A stretch of DNA of 64,000 nt from Streptomyces sp. A 4/2 (GCF_940670765.1 NZ_CALNVW010000020.1:1-64000); one strand, 5' to 3'; counted from the first letter of the stretch, positions 8,827-17,580 are shown. The notes: generated from the letters alone by a model not told the origin. Numbers and translations: made by a program.

Positions 8827-9423
8827 TCACCGCAGTTGGTCGAATGCCTGGTCGGCGTCGGCTACGGCCTCGGGGAGGACGTCGTGGGCGGTTCGACCGT
8901 CGGCGATCTTCTGCCAGTTCGTCCGAGCGAGCACCCGTTGGACCGCGAGTACCTGGGCGGCTCGCAGACGCGCCTGGATGCCTTCGCCGAGGGCGCCCGC
9001 CAGTGCCTCCTCGTCCTCCAGTTGGTACCGCGTGAGCCGTCCCGCCAGGCTCGGTGTGGTGAACACCAGCCGGTGGAACGCCACTACCTCGGGATGATCG
9101 TTGAGGCCGGTGACGGGGTCGTACCGGTCGAGGCCGGCCCGGAAGTGCCGGTGCAGCGCCGTCACCGGCTTGATGCCGGGCCCGCGGTCACGTACGACGC
9201 GTGCCGCCTCGCCCTGGTGGTCGGCGAACCGGTGCAGCACCAGGTCTTCCTTGGTGGGGAAGTACCGGAAGAGGGTCGGCTTGGAGATCTCGGCCGCCGC
9301 GGCGATGTCGTTGACCGAGACCCGGTCGAAGCCGCGCTCCAGGAACAGCGAAACGGCCGCGTCGCCGATGGCGTCGCGCGTCCGCTCCTTCTTGCGGGCC
9401 CGCAGCCCCGTCGGCTCGCTCAT
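8827..9423 (-). CDS. TetR-family transcriptional regulator
   Basis: A 198-residue TetR/AcrR regulator. The N-terminal helix-turn-helix is textbook: RTRDAIGDAAVSLFLERGFD, then VNDIAAAAEISKPTLFRYFP with the TLFRYFPTKEDL ending. The C-terminal ligand-binding half is variable and contains ALHRHFRAGL and ALAGALGEG; the ligand cannot be predicted. The ATG at 9423 gives a normal N-terminus; a much longer upstream extension in frame lacks protein character. It is divergent from an NmrA-like oxidoreductase across 54 bases and is expected to repress that gene by binding repeats in the gap. Confidence 0.88.
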   Translation of the reverse strand: MSEPTGLRARKKERTRDAIGDAAVSLFLERGFDRVSVNDIAAAAEISKPTLFRYFPTKEDLVLHRFADHQGEAARVVRDRGPGIKPVTALHRHFRAGLDRYDPVTGLNDHPEVVAFHRLVFTTPSLAGRLTRYQLEDEEALAGALGEGIQARLRAAQVLAVQRVLARTNWQKIADGRTAHDVLPEAVADADQAFDQLR

Positions 9424-9443
9424 CTGACCAGGATAACATTCGT

Positions 9444-9468
9444 AACCGAGTTGCTTTTTTAACCGAGT
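9444..9468. promoter_or_regulatory. Candidate TetR operator: AACCGAGT direct repeats
   Basis: AACCGAGT occurs at 9444-9451 and again at 9461-9468, separated by a run of six T, within the 54-base gap between the TetR gene and its divergent neighbour. The repeats occupy the only space available for both promoters, so occupation would block both genes. Inferred from position. Confidence 0.5.
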
Positions 9469-9477
9469 AACGTTTTC

Positions 9478-10365
9478 ATGGGCGGCATGAATCGGATGCA
9501 CATTCCTCCCGTGCTCGTCACCGGGGCGACGGGCCGGATCGGCCGTATCGTCATCGACCAACTTCTCGACGCGGACGTGCCGGTCCGTGCCCTCACCCAT
9601 CGTTCCGAGGCGGCGGCCACGCTGCCGGCGAAGGTCGAGGTCTTCACCGGCGACCTCACTGCGCCCGAGACGCTCGACCCGGCATTGAACGGCGCCGGCG
9701 CGGTCTTCCTCGTCTGGACCGCCCCGCCTCGGACGGCCGCGGCGGTCGTCGAGCGGCTGGCAGCCCACGTGCGACGAGTCGTCCTCCTCTCCTCCCCTCA
9801 CCAGACGCCGCACCCCTTTTTCCAGCAGCCCAATCCCATGGCGGCACTGCACGCCGACATCGAGCGGCTCATCGCGGCCACCGGACTCGAGTCGACGATC
9901 ATCCGGCCGGGGATGCTCGCGTCGAACTCGCTGGCCTGGTGGACGCCCACGATCCGGGCCGGCGAGGTCGTCCGGTGGCCCTACGGCGCTGCCGAGACGG
10001 CACCGGTCGACGACCGCGACGTCGCAGCTGTCGCGGCGCGGACGCTCTATCAGGACGGATACGTCGGAAGCGACTACGTCCTCACGGGCCCCGAGTCGCT
10101 GACCCAAGCCGCGCAGGTGGGCGTCATCGGTGACTCCCTGGGGCGCCGGATCGCATTCGAGGAGATGACACCGGACGAGTTCCGAAGCCTGTCGGAGGGT
10201 ACGGCGCCCAGCTCGGTCGTCGACATGCTGCTCGCCGCGTGGAGCGCGGCGGTCGGACAGCCCGCGTACATCACCACTGCGGTGGCCGACATCCTCGGGA
10301 CGGCGCCGCGAACGTTTCGCCAATGGGCCACCGACCACGCCACCGCGTTCACGGAGGGTTCGTAA
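9478..10365 (+). CDS. NmrA-like NAD(P)-binding oxidoreductase (second homologue)
   Basis: A 295-residue Rossmann-fold protein related to the one at 7064. It shows GATGRIGRIVID (nucleotide loop), VFTGDLTAPETLDPAL, RVVLLSSPHQTP, and the conserved IIRPGMLASNSLAWW that parallels LRPGGFASNALAW in the first copy. It ends with TFRQWATDH. The ATG at 9478 has no clear ribosome site and lies only ten bases after the second operator-like repeat, so the mRNA may be leaderless or start slightly later (ATG at 9487 or 9496). Likely role: NAD(P)H-dependent reduction or sensing of an electrophile under control of the divergent TetR protein. Confidence 0.83.
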   Translation: MGGMNRMHIPPVLVTGATGRIGRIVIDQLLDADVPVRALTHRSEAAATLPAKVEVFTGDLTAPETLDPALNGAGAVFLVWTAPPRTAAAVVERLAAHVRRVVLLSSPHQTPHPFFQQPNPMAALHADIERLIAATGLESTIIRPGMLASNSLAWWTPTIRAGEVVRWPYGAAETAPVDDRDVAAVAARTLYQDGYVGSDYVLTGPESLTQAAQVGVIGDSLGRRIAFEEMTPDEFRSLSEGTAPSSVVDMLLAAWSAAVGQPAYITTAVADILGTAPRTFRQWATDHATAFTEGS

Positions 10366-10663
10366 CCTCGTCGACCGCGGCCTGCCCCCGCCGAGACCCA
10401 CCAGTCGACGACCGGGTGAGCCGGGTACTGCTGGGCGCGGATGCTCGACACTCCCTGCAACTGCCTTCATCCGGATCTTCTCCACACGGGAGACCCAGGC
10501 AAGGAACGGTGGGCTCCCGACAACGAGCGCGAGCATCCGCATAACTGCACAACATCCGCCCGCTGCCGCTCCGTCGCAGCGGGCGGGAGGGATCGTCGCA
10601 ACACGTGGTCGGTTCTCGGTACCCGAGCGGCCTCCCGGGATTCCCGCCCCGGGGTCGTACGGG

Positions 10664-11785
10664 CTACTCGTCGCCGCCTCCGTGGATCGGCCCCCGCTCC
10701 CCGGCCAGCGGCAGCCCGCTTCCACCGCGCCGCACCGCGACGATCTCGGCGCCGATCGACACGGCTGTCTCCTCGGGTGTACGACCGCCCAGGTCCAGGC
10801 CGATCGGCGAGCGCAGCCTGGCCAGTTGGCGCTTCGACACCCCGGCCTCCCGCAGTCGGACCAGGCGGTCCTCGTGCGTGCGGCGCGACCCCATCGCGCC
10901 GACGTACGCGACGGGCAGCCGAAGCGCCACTTCCAGCAGCGGTACATCGAACTTGGCATCGTGCGTGAGGACGCACAGCACCGTCCGCTCGTCGGTGGCC
11001 GTGTCGCGCAGATAGCGGTCCGGCCATTCCACGACCACCTCGTCGGCCTCCGGGAAACGGGTCCGCGTCGCGAACACTCCCCGCGCGTCGCACAGCGTCA
11101 CGTGGAAACCGAGGAGCTTGCCGACCCGTACCAGCGCGCCCGCGAAGTCCACCGCGCCGAACACGATCATCCGGGCGGGTGGCACGTTCGACTCGACGAA
11201 CAGGGTGACGTCGCCGCCGCACCGGGCCGAGCTCTCCGGCACCTCGCACACCCCGGTCCGCCCGAGGTCGAGCAGGGCGCGGGCCTGTGCCGCGAGCCCG
11301 GGGTCGTCGCCCGAGCCGAGGCCGCTGGTGTACGAGCCGTCGGGCCGGACCAGCAACAGCTCGGCCGCGCCCGTGAGTTCGCCCGCTCCGTCGAGTACTC
11401 GGGCGAGTGCCACCGGTTCGCCGCGCGCCGCAGCGGTGAGCGCCGCCCGTACCGTCGTACGGCACGGCGAGTCGGACCGTACCGGAACGACATGCACCTC
11501 CACGGCGCCGCCGCAGGTCAGCCCCACCGCGAACGCGTCGTCGTCGCTGTAACCGAAGCGCTCCCTGCGCACCCTCCCGTCCTGCAGGGCCTCGATGCAC
11601 AGCTCGTAGACCGCGCCCTCGACGCAGCCGCCGGAGACGGAGCCGATGACCTCCCCGGCGGAGTCGACCGCCAGGGCCGCGCCGGGCGGCCGGGGTGCGC
11701 TGCCGCTCACCGAGACGACGGTGGCGACGGCGAACTCCCGTCCCTGCGCGGCCCATTGGCTCAGCTCGGCAGCGAGGTCAAGCAT
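10664..11785 (-). CDS. XdhC/CoxI-family molybdenum cofactor maturation factor (PaoD-like)
   Basis: A 373-residue protein of the XdhC/CoxI family, which binds molybdenum cofactor, supports its sulfuration and inserts it into molybdenum hydroxylases. The N-terminal XdhC_CoxI domain holds FAVATVVSVSGSAPRPPGA and SVSGGCVEGAVYE with the conserved cysteine; the C-terminal Rossmann-like domain holds MIVFGAVDFAGALVRVGKL, LTHDAKFDVPLLEVAL and YVGAMGSRRTHEDR, ending with IGLDLGGRTPEETAVSIGAEI. The ATG at 11785 overlaps the 3' end of the large oxidoreductase subunit gene by eight bases, so the two are translationally coupled. It is the last gene of a four-gene operon and would act in the cytoplasm as the dedicated chaperone of the enzyme encoded upstream. 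Confidence 0.88.
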   Translation of the reverse strand: MLDLAAELSQWAAQGREFAVATVVSVSGSAPRPPGAALAVDSAGEVIGSVSGGCVEGAVYELCIEALQDGRVRRERFGYSDDDAFAVGLTCGGAVEVHVVPVRSDSPCRTTVRAALTAAARGEPVALARVLDGAGELTGAAELLLVRPDGSYTSGLGSGDDPGLAAQARALLDLGRTGVCEVPESSARCGGDVTLFVESNVPPARMIVFGAVDFAGALVRVGKLLGFHVTLCDARGVFATRTRFPEADEVVVEWPDRYLRDTATDERTVLCVLTHDAKFDVPLLEVALRLPVAYVGAMGSRRTHEDRLVRLREAGVSKRQLARLRSPIGLDLGGRTPEETAVSIGAEIVAVRRGGSGLPLAGERGPIHGGGDE

Positions 11786-13925
11786 CCCGCCGCGCCTCGG
11801 CGAGCAGTACCCGGTCGGGCCGGATCGGCAGATCGCGCTGTCGGACGCCGGTCGCGTGCCACACCGCGTTGGCGATGGCGGCGGCAGTGCCGACGATGCC
11901 GATCTCGCCGACGCCCTTGATCCCGACGGGGTCGTCGGGGTCCGGGTCGTCGATCCACTCGGCCTGGATGTCCGGCACATCGGCGTGCGCGGCGACGTGG
12001 TAGCCCGCCAGGTCGGCGCCGACGTGCCCGCCGGACGCTTCGTCGCGTACCGCTTCCTCGTGCAGGGCCATGGAAATGCCCCATGTCATGCCGCCGACGA
12101 ACTGGCTGCGGGCGGTGAGCGGGTTGATGATGCGTCCGGCGGCGAACACGCCCAGCATGCGTCGTACCCGCACCTCCCCCGTGGCCACGTCCACGGCGAC
12201 CTCGGCGAACTGCGCGCCGTACGCGTAACGCTCCTTCTTGGCGAGGGCCGCGATCAGCTCGGCGGTGTCCGTGCGGGCCGTGATTCCGCCGTCCGGGATC
12301 TCGCCGCTGGTCAGCGGCAGGCGTTCGCGCAGGTCGCGGGCGGCTGCTATGACGGCCCAGCCCCAGGATCGCGTGCCCATGGAGCCGCCCGCGACCCAGG
12401 CGGGCCCGAAGTCGCTGTCGGCGATCCGCACCCGCACCCGCTCGGGCGTCACGTCGAGCGCGTCCGCGGCGATGAGGGTCAGAGCCGTGCGGGCACCGGT
12501 ACCGACGTCGGCCGCGGTGATCCTGACGGTGAAGGTGCCGTCCGGTTCGGCGGTCACGGACGCCGTGGAAGGGACCGCACCGGCGGGGAACGTGGAGGCG
12601 GCCGTACCGGTGCCCAGGAGCCAGCGGCCGTCGCGGCGCATCCGCGGGCGCGGGTCGCGGTCCGCCCAGCCGAAGCGGCTCGCGCCGTCCTCGAAGCAGC
12701 CGATGAGACGGCGGCTGCTGAACGGCAGGCCCGACATGGGCCCTACCGCCGGTTCGTTGCGGGCGCGCAGGGCGATCGGGTCCATGCCGAGCCGTTCGGC
12801 GAGTTCGTCGAGCGCCGACTCCACGGCGAACGAGCCCGGCGCCTCGCCGGGCGCCCGCATCCACGTGGGCGTCGCGACGTCCACGGGCACGACCCGGTTG
12901 ACGGTGTGGTGGGCGTCGGCGTCGTACATGGTGCGCCCGAACGCGGCACTCCCCTCGACGAACTCGCGCAGGTTCGAGGTGAGGTTCAGGTTCTCGTGCC
13001 CGAAGGCACGCAGCCGCCCGTCCGGGTCGGCGCCGAGCCGCACGCGCTGCACGGTGGGGCTGCGGTACCCGGTGGTGGCGAACACCTGACGCCGGGTCAA
13101 CACCACACGCACCGGCCGGTGCAGTTCGGTCGCGGCCATCACCGCGGCCACGTGGTGCGCACGCAGCCCTTTGGAGCCGAAGGCGCCGCCGACGTGTTCG
13201 GAGCGTACGTGGACGGCAGCGGGGTCGAGGGAGAACAGGCCGGCGAGGTCGTCGGCGATCCACTTGCTGCCCTGGTTGGAGTCGAAGACCTGCAGGCGCC
13301 CGTCGTGCCAGCGCGCCGTCACCGCGTGCGGTTCCATGGCCGTGTGGTGCTGCTCGGGCGTGGTGTACGCGGCGTCCACCACCACGTCGGAGGCGGCGAG
13401 TTGGGTGTCCAGGTCGCCCTTGGTGGCCTCCATGTCCTGCGGGGTGTAGATACCTGGCCTGTCGGCGTGGAAGGCGATGTCGTGCGGCTCCTCGTCGTAC
13501 TCGACGACGAGCGCCTCGGCGGCCTCCCTGGCCTGTTCGGACGTTTCGGCGACGACCAGCGCGACGGGCCAGCCCGCGTGCGGCACCCGGTCGTGCTGGA
13601 AGACCTCGACGATCGGGTCGGGCCGGCCGAGCGCGCCGATGACGTCGTCCTTGACGCGCGGCGCGTTCCCGTGGTGCAGGACGCTGAGCACCCCGGGCAG
13701 GGCGCGGACCGCGTCCTCGCCGATCGAGCGGACGCTGCCGCGCGCCACGGTCGACAGCACCAGCCAGCCGTGCGCGAGTTCGGTGAAGGGGATCTCGCCC
13801 GCGTAGCGGGCGGCGCCGGTGACCTTGTCGCGTGCTTCGATGCGGGTGTGCGCGACACCCACCGCGTGCGGCTGCGCCGCGGTGGACGCCGTCGTCGCCG
13901 TCGTCGCCGTTGTCGCTGTGGTCAC
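11778..13925 (-). CDS. Molybdopterin-binding subunit of aldehyde/xanthine-type oxidoreductase
   Basis: The 715-residue catalytic subunit of a three-subunit molybdenum hydroxylase, closest in organisation to YagR/PaoC. The GTG at 13925 overlaps the stop of the FAD subunit (GTGA), and an odd threonine/alanine run (TTATTATTATTAST) precedes the conserved HTRIEARDKVTGAARYAGE. Molybdenum-cofactor binding regions are visible: SNQGSKWIADDLA, VGGAFGSKGLRAHHVA, WMRAPGEAPGSFAVESALDEL, GTGTAASTFPAG, and near the C-terminus GIKGVGEIGIVGTAAAIANAV, containing the catalytic glutamate (GEIG). It is expected to oxidise aldehydes or N-heterocycles, passing electrons through the FeS and FAD subunits. No Tat signal is visible on any subunit, unlike E. 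coli PaoA, so a cytoplasmic enzyme is likely. Confidence 0.9.
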   Translation of the reverse strand: MTTATTATTATTASTAAQPHAVGVAHTRIEARDKVTGAARYAGEIPFTELAHGWLVLSTVARGSVRSIGEDAVRALPGVLSVLHHGNAPRVKDDVIGALGRPDPIVEVFQHDRVPHAGWPVALVVAETSEQAREAAEALVVEYDEEPHDIAFHADRPGIYTPQDMEATKGDLDTQLAASDVVVDAAYTTPEQHHTAMEPHAVTARWHDGRLQVFDSNQGSKWIADDLAGLFSLDPAAVHVRSEHVGGAFGSKGLRAHHVAAVMAATELHRPVRVVLTRRQVFATTGYRSPTVQRVRLGADPDGRLRAFGHENLNLTSNLREFVEGSAAFGRTMYDADAHHTVNRVVPVDVATPTWMRAPGEAPGSFAVESALDELAERLGMDPIALRARNEPAVGPMSGLPFSSRRLIGCFEDGASRFGWADRDPRPRMRRDGRWLLGTGTAASTFPAGAVPSTASVTAEPDGTFTVRITAADVGTGARTALTLIAADALDVTPERVRVRIADSDFGPAWVAGGSMGTRSWGWAVIAAARDLRERLPLTSGEIPDGGITARTDTAELIAALAKKERYAYGAQFAEVAVDVATGEVRVRRMLGVFAAGRIINPLTARSQFVGGMTWGISMALHEEAVRDEASGGHVGADLAGYHVAAHADVPDIQAEWIDDPDPDDPVGIKGVGEIGIVGTAAAIANAVWHATGVRQRDLPIRPDRVLLAEARRDA

Positions 13926-14914
13926 CGGGGCGCCTCCTCGTTCAGTTCGGTGAGCAGTGCCACGACGAGGTTGCGCATCAGTGGCACCTTGTACGCGTTG
14001 TGCGGCAGCGGCCTGGCCGCCGCGAGCTCGGCGTCGGCCGCGGCCGTGAACGCCGCCCCGTCCGCGGGCGAGCCGATCAGCGCGCGCTCCGCGGTGCGGG
14101 CCCGCCACGGCCGGGACGCGACCGCGCCGAAGGCCAGCCGCACGTCCCGTACGACGCCGTCACGGACGTCGAGGGCAGCGGCGACGGACCCGATGGCGAA
14201 GGCGTACGAGGCGCGCTCGCGGACCTTGCGGTAGCGGGAGCGGGCGGCAAGGGGTGCGGACGGCAGAGCAACCCCGGTGATGAGTGCGCCGGCCGGCAGC
14301 GTGGTCTCCAGGTGCGGGGTGTCGCCCACGGGCCGGTAGAGGTCGTCGAGCGCCACCTCGCCTTCCCCGTCGGCGGTTCGGAAGTGCACGACGGCGTCGA
14401 ACGCTGTGAGCGCGACGCCCATGTCGGACGGGTGCACGGCCACGCATGCCTCGCTCGCGCCGAGGATCGCGTGGTTGTGGTGCTCGCCCGCGACGGCGGG
14501 GCAGCCACTGCCGGGGTCCCGTTTGTTGCACGGTTTGCTGACGTCGGTGAAGTAGCCGCAGCGGGTGCGCTGCAGCAGATTCCCGCCGACGGTCGCCATA
14601 TTGCGCAGCTGCCCGGACGCCCCGGCGAGCACGGCCTGCGCCAACGCCGGGTAGCGACGGCGCACTTCGGGGTGCGCGGCGAGGTCGCTGTTGGTGACGG
14701 TGGCCCCGATCCGCAGCCCGCCGTCCTTCGTCGGCTCTACGCGGTCCAGGGGCAGTTCGCGTACGTCGACCAGGCGTCCGGGGCGTTCCACCCCCGCCCT
14801 CATCAGGTCGACGAGATTGGTGCCGCCGCCGAGGAAGCGTGCCTCGGGGTCCGCGCCGAGTAGCGCCACGGCACCCGGCACGTCGATCGCCCTCTCGTAT
14901 CCGAACTCCTTCAC
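13922..14914 (-). CDS. FAD-binding subunit of the molybdenum hydroxylase (YagS/PaoB-like)
   Basis: A 330-residue FAD subunit that relays electrons from the FeS subunit to the final acceptor. It has the CoxM-type FAD loops FLGGGTNLVDLM (residues 27-38) and NMATVGGNLLQRTRC. Directly after comes the cysteine-rich insertion RCGYFTDVSKPCNKRD, then GSGCPAV, which in PaoB-type subunits holds an additional [4Fe-4S] cluster absent from xanthine dehydrogenase medium subunits; this assigns the enzyme to the PaoABC group. C-terminal landmarks are YRKVRERASYAFAIGSVA and RPWRARTAERAL. It starts at a GTG (14914) overlapping the stop of the FeS-subunit gene (GTGA) and ends overlapping the next start, so all three subunits are translationally coupled. 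Confidence 0.9.
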   Translation of the reverse strand: MKEFGYERAIDVPGAVALLGADPEARFLGGGTNLVDLMRAGVERPGRLVDVRELPLDRVEPTKDGGLRIGATVTNSDLAAHPEVRRRYPALAQAVLAGASGQLRNMATVGGNLLQRTRCGYFTDVSKPCNKRDPGSGCPAVAGEHHNHAILGASEACVAVHPSDMGVALTAFDAVVHFRTADGEGEVALDDLYRPVGDTPHLETTLPAGALITGVALPSAPLAARSRYRKVRERASYAFAIGSVAAALDVRDGVVRDVRLAFGAVASRPWRARTAERALIGSPADGAAFTAAADAELAAARPLPHNAYKVPLMRNLVVALLTELNEEAPR

Positions 14915-15465
14915 GCCACTTGCTCCTTCGCGCGTTCGGCGGCCTGCGTGACGGCCCGCACGATCGACACGTACGCACCGCAGCGGCACAGGTTGCCGCT
15001 CATCCGTTCGCGGATCTCCTCAGGCGTAAGAGCCGGCGGTCCGGCCTCGGGCCGGACGTCCTCGGTCGCGGCACTCGGCCAGCCGGCAGCGTGCTCCCGC
15101 AGCACACCGAGGGCCGAACAGATCTGGCCGGGGGTGCAGTAGCCGCACTGGAACCCGTCGAGTTCGACGAACGCCTGCTGTACGGGGTGCAGTTCGTCGC
15201 CGTCCGCGACGCCCTCGATGGTGGTGATCTCGCGCCCCTCTGCGGCGACCGCGAGCTGCAGACAGGACACGGCCCGGCGCCCGTCGACGAGAACGGTGCA
15301 GGCACCGCACTGCCCCTGGTCGCATCCCTTCTTCGTGCCGGTCAGATCGAGCCGCTCGCGCAGGGCGTCGAGCAGGGTGGTGCGGTGATCGACGGGCAGC
15401 GTGTACTTCTCTCCGTTGACGTGCAAGGTGATCGAGCTGGACGTGGAGATGCCCGCTGGGGCCAT
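14911..15465 (-). CDS. [2Fe-2S] subunit of the molybdenum hydroxylase (YagT/PaoA-like)
   Basis: A 184-residue small subunit carrying two [2Fe-2S] clusters. The N-terminal plant-ferredoxin-like domain has the cysteine motif CDQGQCGACTVLVDGRRAVSC; the C-terminal helical domain has GFQCGYCTPGQI and MSGNLCRCGAY. Both cluster sites look complete. It begins at the ATG at 15465 without a twin-arginine signal, so it should stay in the cytoplasm. It is the first gene of the oxidoreductase operon and faces a TetR gene across 204 bases that hold three palindromes, indicating ligand-controlled expression. Confidence 0.9.
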   Translation of the reverse strand: MAPAGISTSSSITLHVNGEKYTLPVDHRTTLLDALRERLDLTGTKKGCDQGQCGACTVLVDGRRAVSCLQLAVAAEGREITTIEGVADGDELHPVQQAFVELDGFQCGYCTPGQICSALGVLREHAAGWPSAATEDVRPEAGPPALTPEEIRERMSGNLCRCGAYVSIVRAVTQAAERAKEQVA

Positions 15466-15580
15466 GAACAGCCTTCTTTCGCATATCCGGTGCGAGGCGA
15501 ATCAGCGCGAGTACGTACGGCGGCGGGGGGGGGAACGGCGTCGGGCCGGCCGCTGACGCCGCTATGGTGGACCGAGCCGA

Positions 15581-15631
15581 AGCGGACATCTGTCCGCTGC
15601 GGTCTACGAACGTAGTGGACAACTGTCCGCT
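15581..15631. promoter_or_regulatory. Triple palindrome operator between TetR gene and pao-like operon
   Basis: Two matching 18-base palindromes, 15581-15598 (arms AGCGGACA and TGTCCGCT, perfect) and 15614-15631 (same right arm, one change in the left), lie 33 bases centre to centre and flank a third, different palindrome at 15604-15615 (CTACG-AA-CGTAG). They sit 39-89 bases upstream of the TetR start. The paired sites are strong candidates for a TetR dimer operator. Confidence 0.7.
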
Positions 15632-15669
15632 CAGCAAGGACGTTTTTCACCACGGCCGAAGGAGGACGC

Positions 15670-16263
15670 GTGCGGCAGCCGAAGAAGCAGGCCACGCTCC
15701 GCTCGGACGCGCAGCGCAATCGCGAGCGCATCCTCGAGGTGGCCCTGGCCGAGCTGACGCACTCGGCGGACGCGCCCCTGAGCTCGATCGCGCGGAAAGC
15801 GGGCGTCGGACAGGGCACGTTCTACCGCAACTTCCCCAGCAGGGAGGCGCTCGTCCTGGAGGTGTACCGGTACGAGGTGCAGCAGGTCGCCGAGACGGCA
15901 GCCCAGTTGCTCTGCACGCGGCCGCCGGAGGAAGCGCTGCGCGAGTGGATGGACCGGCTCGCGCAGTACGCGATGGCCAAAGCAGGCCTGGCGGACGCGC
16001 TGCGTGAGGCGACCACCGCGCGCGGCACCCTGAAAAACCTGGCGCACGGCCCACTGACGGAGGCGGTCACGCTGCTGCTCGACGCGAACGAGCAGGCGGG
16101 CACCGTCCGCCCCGGCCTCACGCCCGACGACTTCATGCTGGCGATCGCGGGCCTGTGGCTGGTCGACCCGCACACCGACTGGCAGGCCCGAGCGGGACGG
16201 CTGCTGGATCTGGTCATGGACGGACTGCGGGCGGGGGCGCCTGGCCCCCCGGCCAACGGGTAG
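15670..16263 (+). CDS. TetR-family regulator of the molybdenum hydroxylase operon
   Basis: A 197-residue TetR regulator beginning at a GTG (15670) preceded by GAAGGAGG. The helix-turn-helix is SDAQRNRERILEVALAELT followed by PLSSIARKAGVGQGTFYRNF and PSREALVLEVY. The C-terminal half resembles the SbtR-type ligand-binding domain often paired with oxidoreductases (EWMDRLAQYAMAK, GLADALREATT, LLLDANEQAGTVRPGLTPDD). It faces the four-gene oxidoreductase operon over a region with two identical-type palindromes, so it most likely represses the operon and itself until an aldehyde-like inducer binds. The inducer is unknown. Confidence 0.88.
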   Translation: MRQPKKQATLRSDAQRNRERILEVALAELTHSADAPLSSIARKAGVGQGTFYRNFPSREALVLEVYRYEVQQVAETAAQLLCTRPPEEALREWMDRLAQYAMAKAGLADALREATTARGTLKNLAHGPLTEAVTLLLDANEQAGTVRPGLTPDDFMLAIAGLWLVDPHTDWQARAGRLLDLVMDGLRAGAPGPPANG

Positions 16264-16389
16264 CGAGCCGGACGGACCGGCGCCCGCCCGGCGAGCCATC
16301 TGGGCATGGGCGAGGAAGAGAGCAGCGTTGGCATCGCCTCCGGTGAAAAGCTTTTGCGCGCGCCGTCGTCCGGATGATGGGGTGGCACG

Positions 16390-17352
16390 GTGACCAACCA
16401 CGATGAGGCTGCGGCTGTCCGACCGTTGACCCTGGCCTGGGTGAGCCGGCACCTGAAGGCCGGCGAACGGATCGTCGGAACCGAAGCGCTGCACGGCGGT
16501 ATCACCGCCGAAATGCGGCGGCTGACCATCGGCACGGGGGAAGGAGACACCCGTGACCTGGTGCTGCGGACCTTCGTCGACCCGTTCTTCGTGGAGCACG
16601 CCGAGGACCTGCTGAAAACGGAGGCCGGTGTCCTGCCCCTGCTCGCGGGGGCAGGCGTGTCGGCTCCTGGACTGGTCGCGGCTGATCCGACCGCCGCGCA
16701 TTGCGAGTATCCGTCGCTCCTGATGACACATCTGACGGGCCGGACGGTCCTCGATGACGAGGGAGTGGAGGCGCGAGTCCCTCTGCTGGCCCGTCAACTG
16801 GTGGCGATCCACGCGTTGCGACCCGCCGAGCGGCCCCGCGAGTACGTGGCGTTGACGACTGCCGACACCGTCGTGACGCCGAAGGACGCCGACGCGGCGG
16901 CATGGGCTGCGGCGATCGACGTGATCCGCGAGCCCGCGCCGCCGTACGAGGGGCGATTCCTGCACCGGGACTTCCAACCCGGCAACGTGCTGTTCGACGT
17001 GCCGCTCCCCGGCCCGGCAGTTCCCCGGATCACCGGGGTCGTCGACTGGGTACAGACCTCCTGGGGCCCGGCGGATCTCGATGTGGCGCACTGCTCCACC
17101 AACCTCGCGCTGCTGCACGGCCCGGCGTGGGGTCTGCGGTTCGCTGAGGCGTACGAGGAGGCCGGCGGGGTGCTGGCCGCAGCCGCGAGCGAGCGGCTGT
17201 ACTGGTGGGTGCGGGACGCGTTGGCGTTCTCGGAAGAAGTGCAGTCGGTGGGGCGGCCATGGCGGGAAGCCGGGAGGAAAGAGCTGACGACGCGCGTCGT
17301 GGAAGAGCGGCTGGACGCCTACGTCACCGCCCTGATGGACGCGCTCGGCTGA
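16390..17352 (+). CDS. Aminoglycoside phosphotransferase (APH) family kinase
   Basis: A 320-residue protein of the APH/choline-kinase fold. It starts at a GTG (16390) just after GGTGGCAC. The N-lobe contains ERIVGTEALHGGITAEMRR, a nucleotide loop region, and LVLRTF with the likely ATP-positioning residue; the C-lobe has the catalytic loop FLHRDFQPGNVLFD (His-x-Asp and Asn) and the metal-binding VVDWVQTSWGPADLDVAH. These residues suggest an active kinase. Family members phosphorylate aminoglycosides, macrolides, homoserine, choline or sugars, and nothing here picks among them. The gene stands alone between the TetR gene and the S8 protease. Confidence 0.83.
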   Translation: MTNHDEAAAVRPLTLAWVSRHLKAGERIVGTEALHGGITAEMRRLTIGTGEGDTRDLVLRTFVDPFFVEHAEDLLKTEAGVLPLLAGAGVSAPGLVAADPTAAHCEYPSLLMTHLTGRTVLDDEGVEARVPLLARQLVAIHALRPAERPREYVALTTADTVVTPKDADAAAWAAAIDVIREPAPPYEGRFLHRDFQPGNVLFDVPLPGPAVPRITGVVDWVQTSWGPADLDVAHCSTNLALLHGPAWGLRFAEAYEEAGGVLAAAASERLYWWVRDALAFSEEVQSVGRPWREAGRKELTTRVVEERLDAYVTALMDALG

Positions 17353-17530
17353 GCCGAGGTGGTCCGGGGCGTAGGGCACGGCGGCGAACCGCCAACGCCC
17401 GTGCCCTACCCCGATTCGGACCGCGGCATCGCCCGCTGTGACCACTCCCCACGATGGAGCTGGGAAGTGCGGGTGAGGCCCGGAGCGGCTGAGCGAAAGG
17501 ATCGCTGATCTGCTGGTCGTGTCAACGCAT

Positions 17531-17573
17531 GGACAGGGCGCCCCGACAGAGGAACCGTCCGGGCGCCCTGTCC
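17531..17573 (-). terminator. Hairpin terminator after the S8 protease gene
   Basis: Perfect 13-base arms (17531-17543 and 17561-17573) around a 17-base loop, eight bases beyond the stop of the minus-strand protease gene. Confidence 0.75.
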
Positions 17574-17580
17574 GTAGCGA

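Noticed and set aside
11646..14234. An 862-codon plus-strand frame opposite the molybdenum hydroxylase genes
   Set aside because: Antisense shadow of clearly recognisable subunits; Gly/Arg-rich text without domains.
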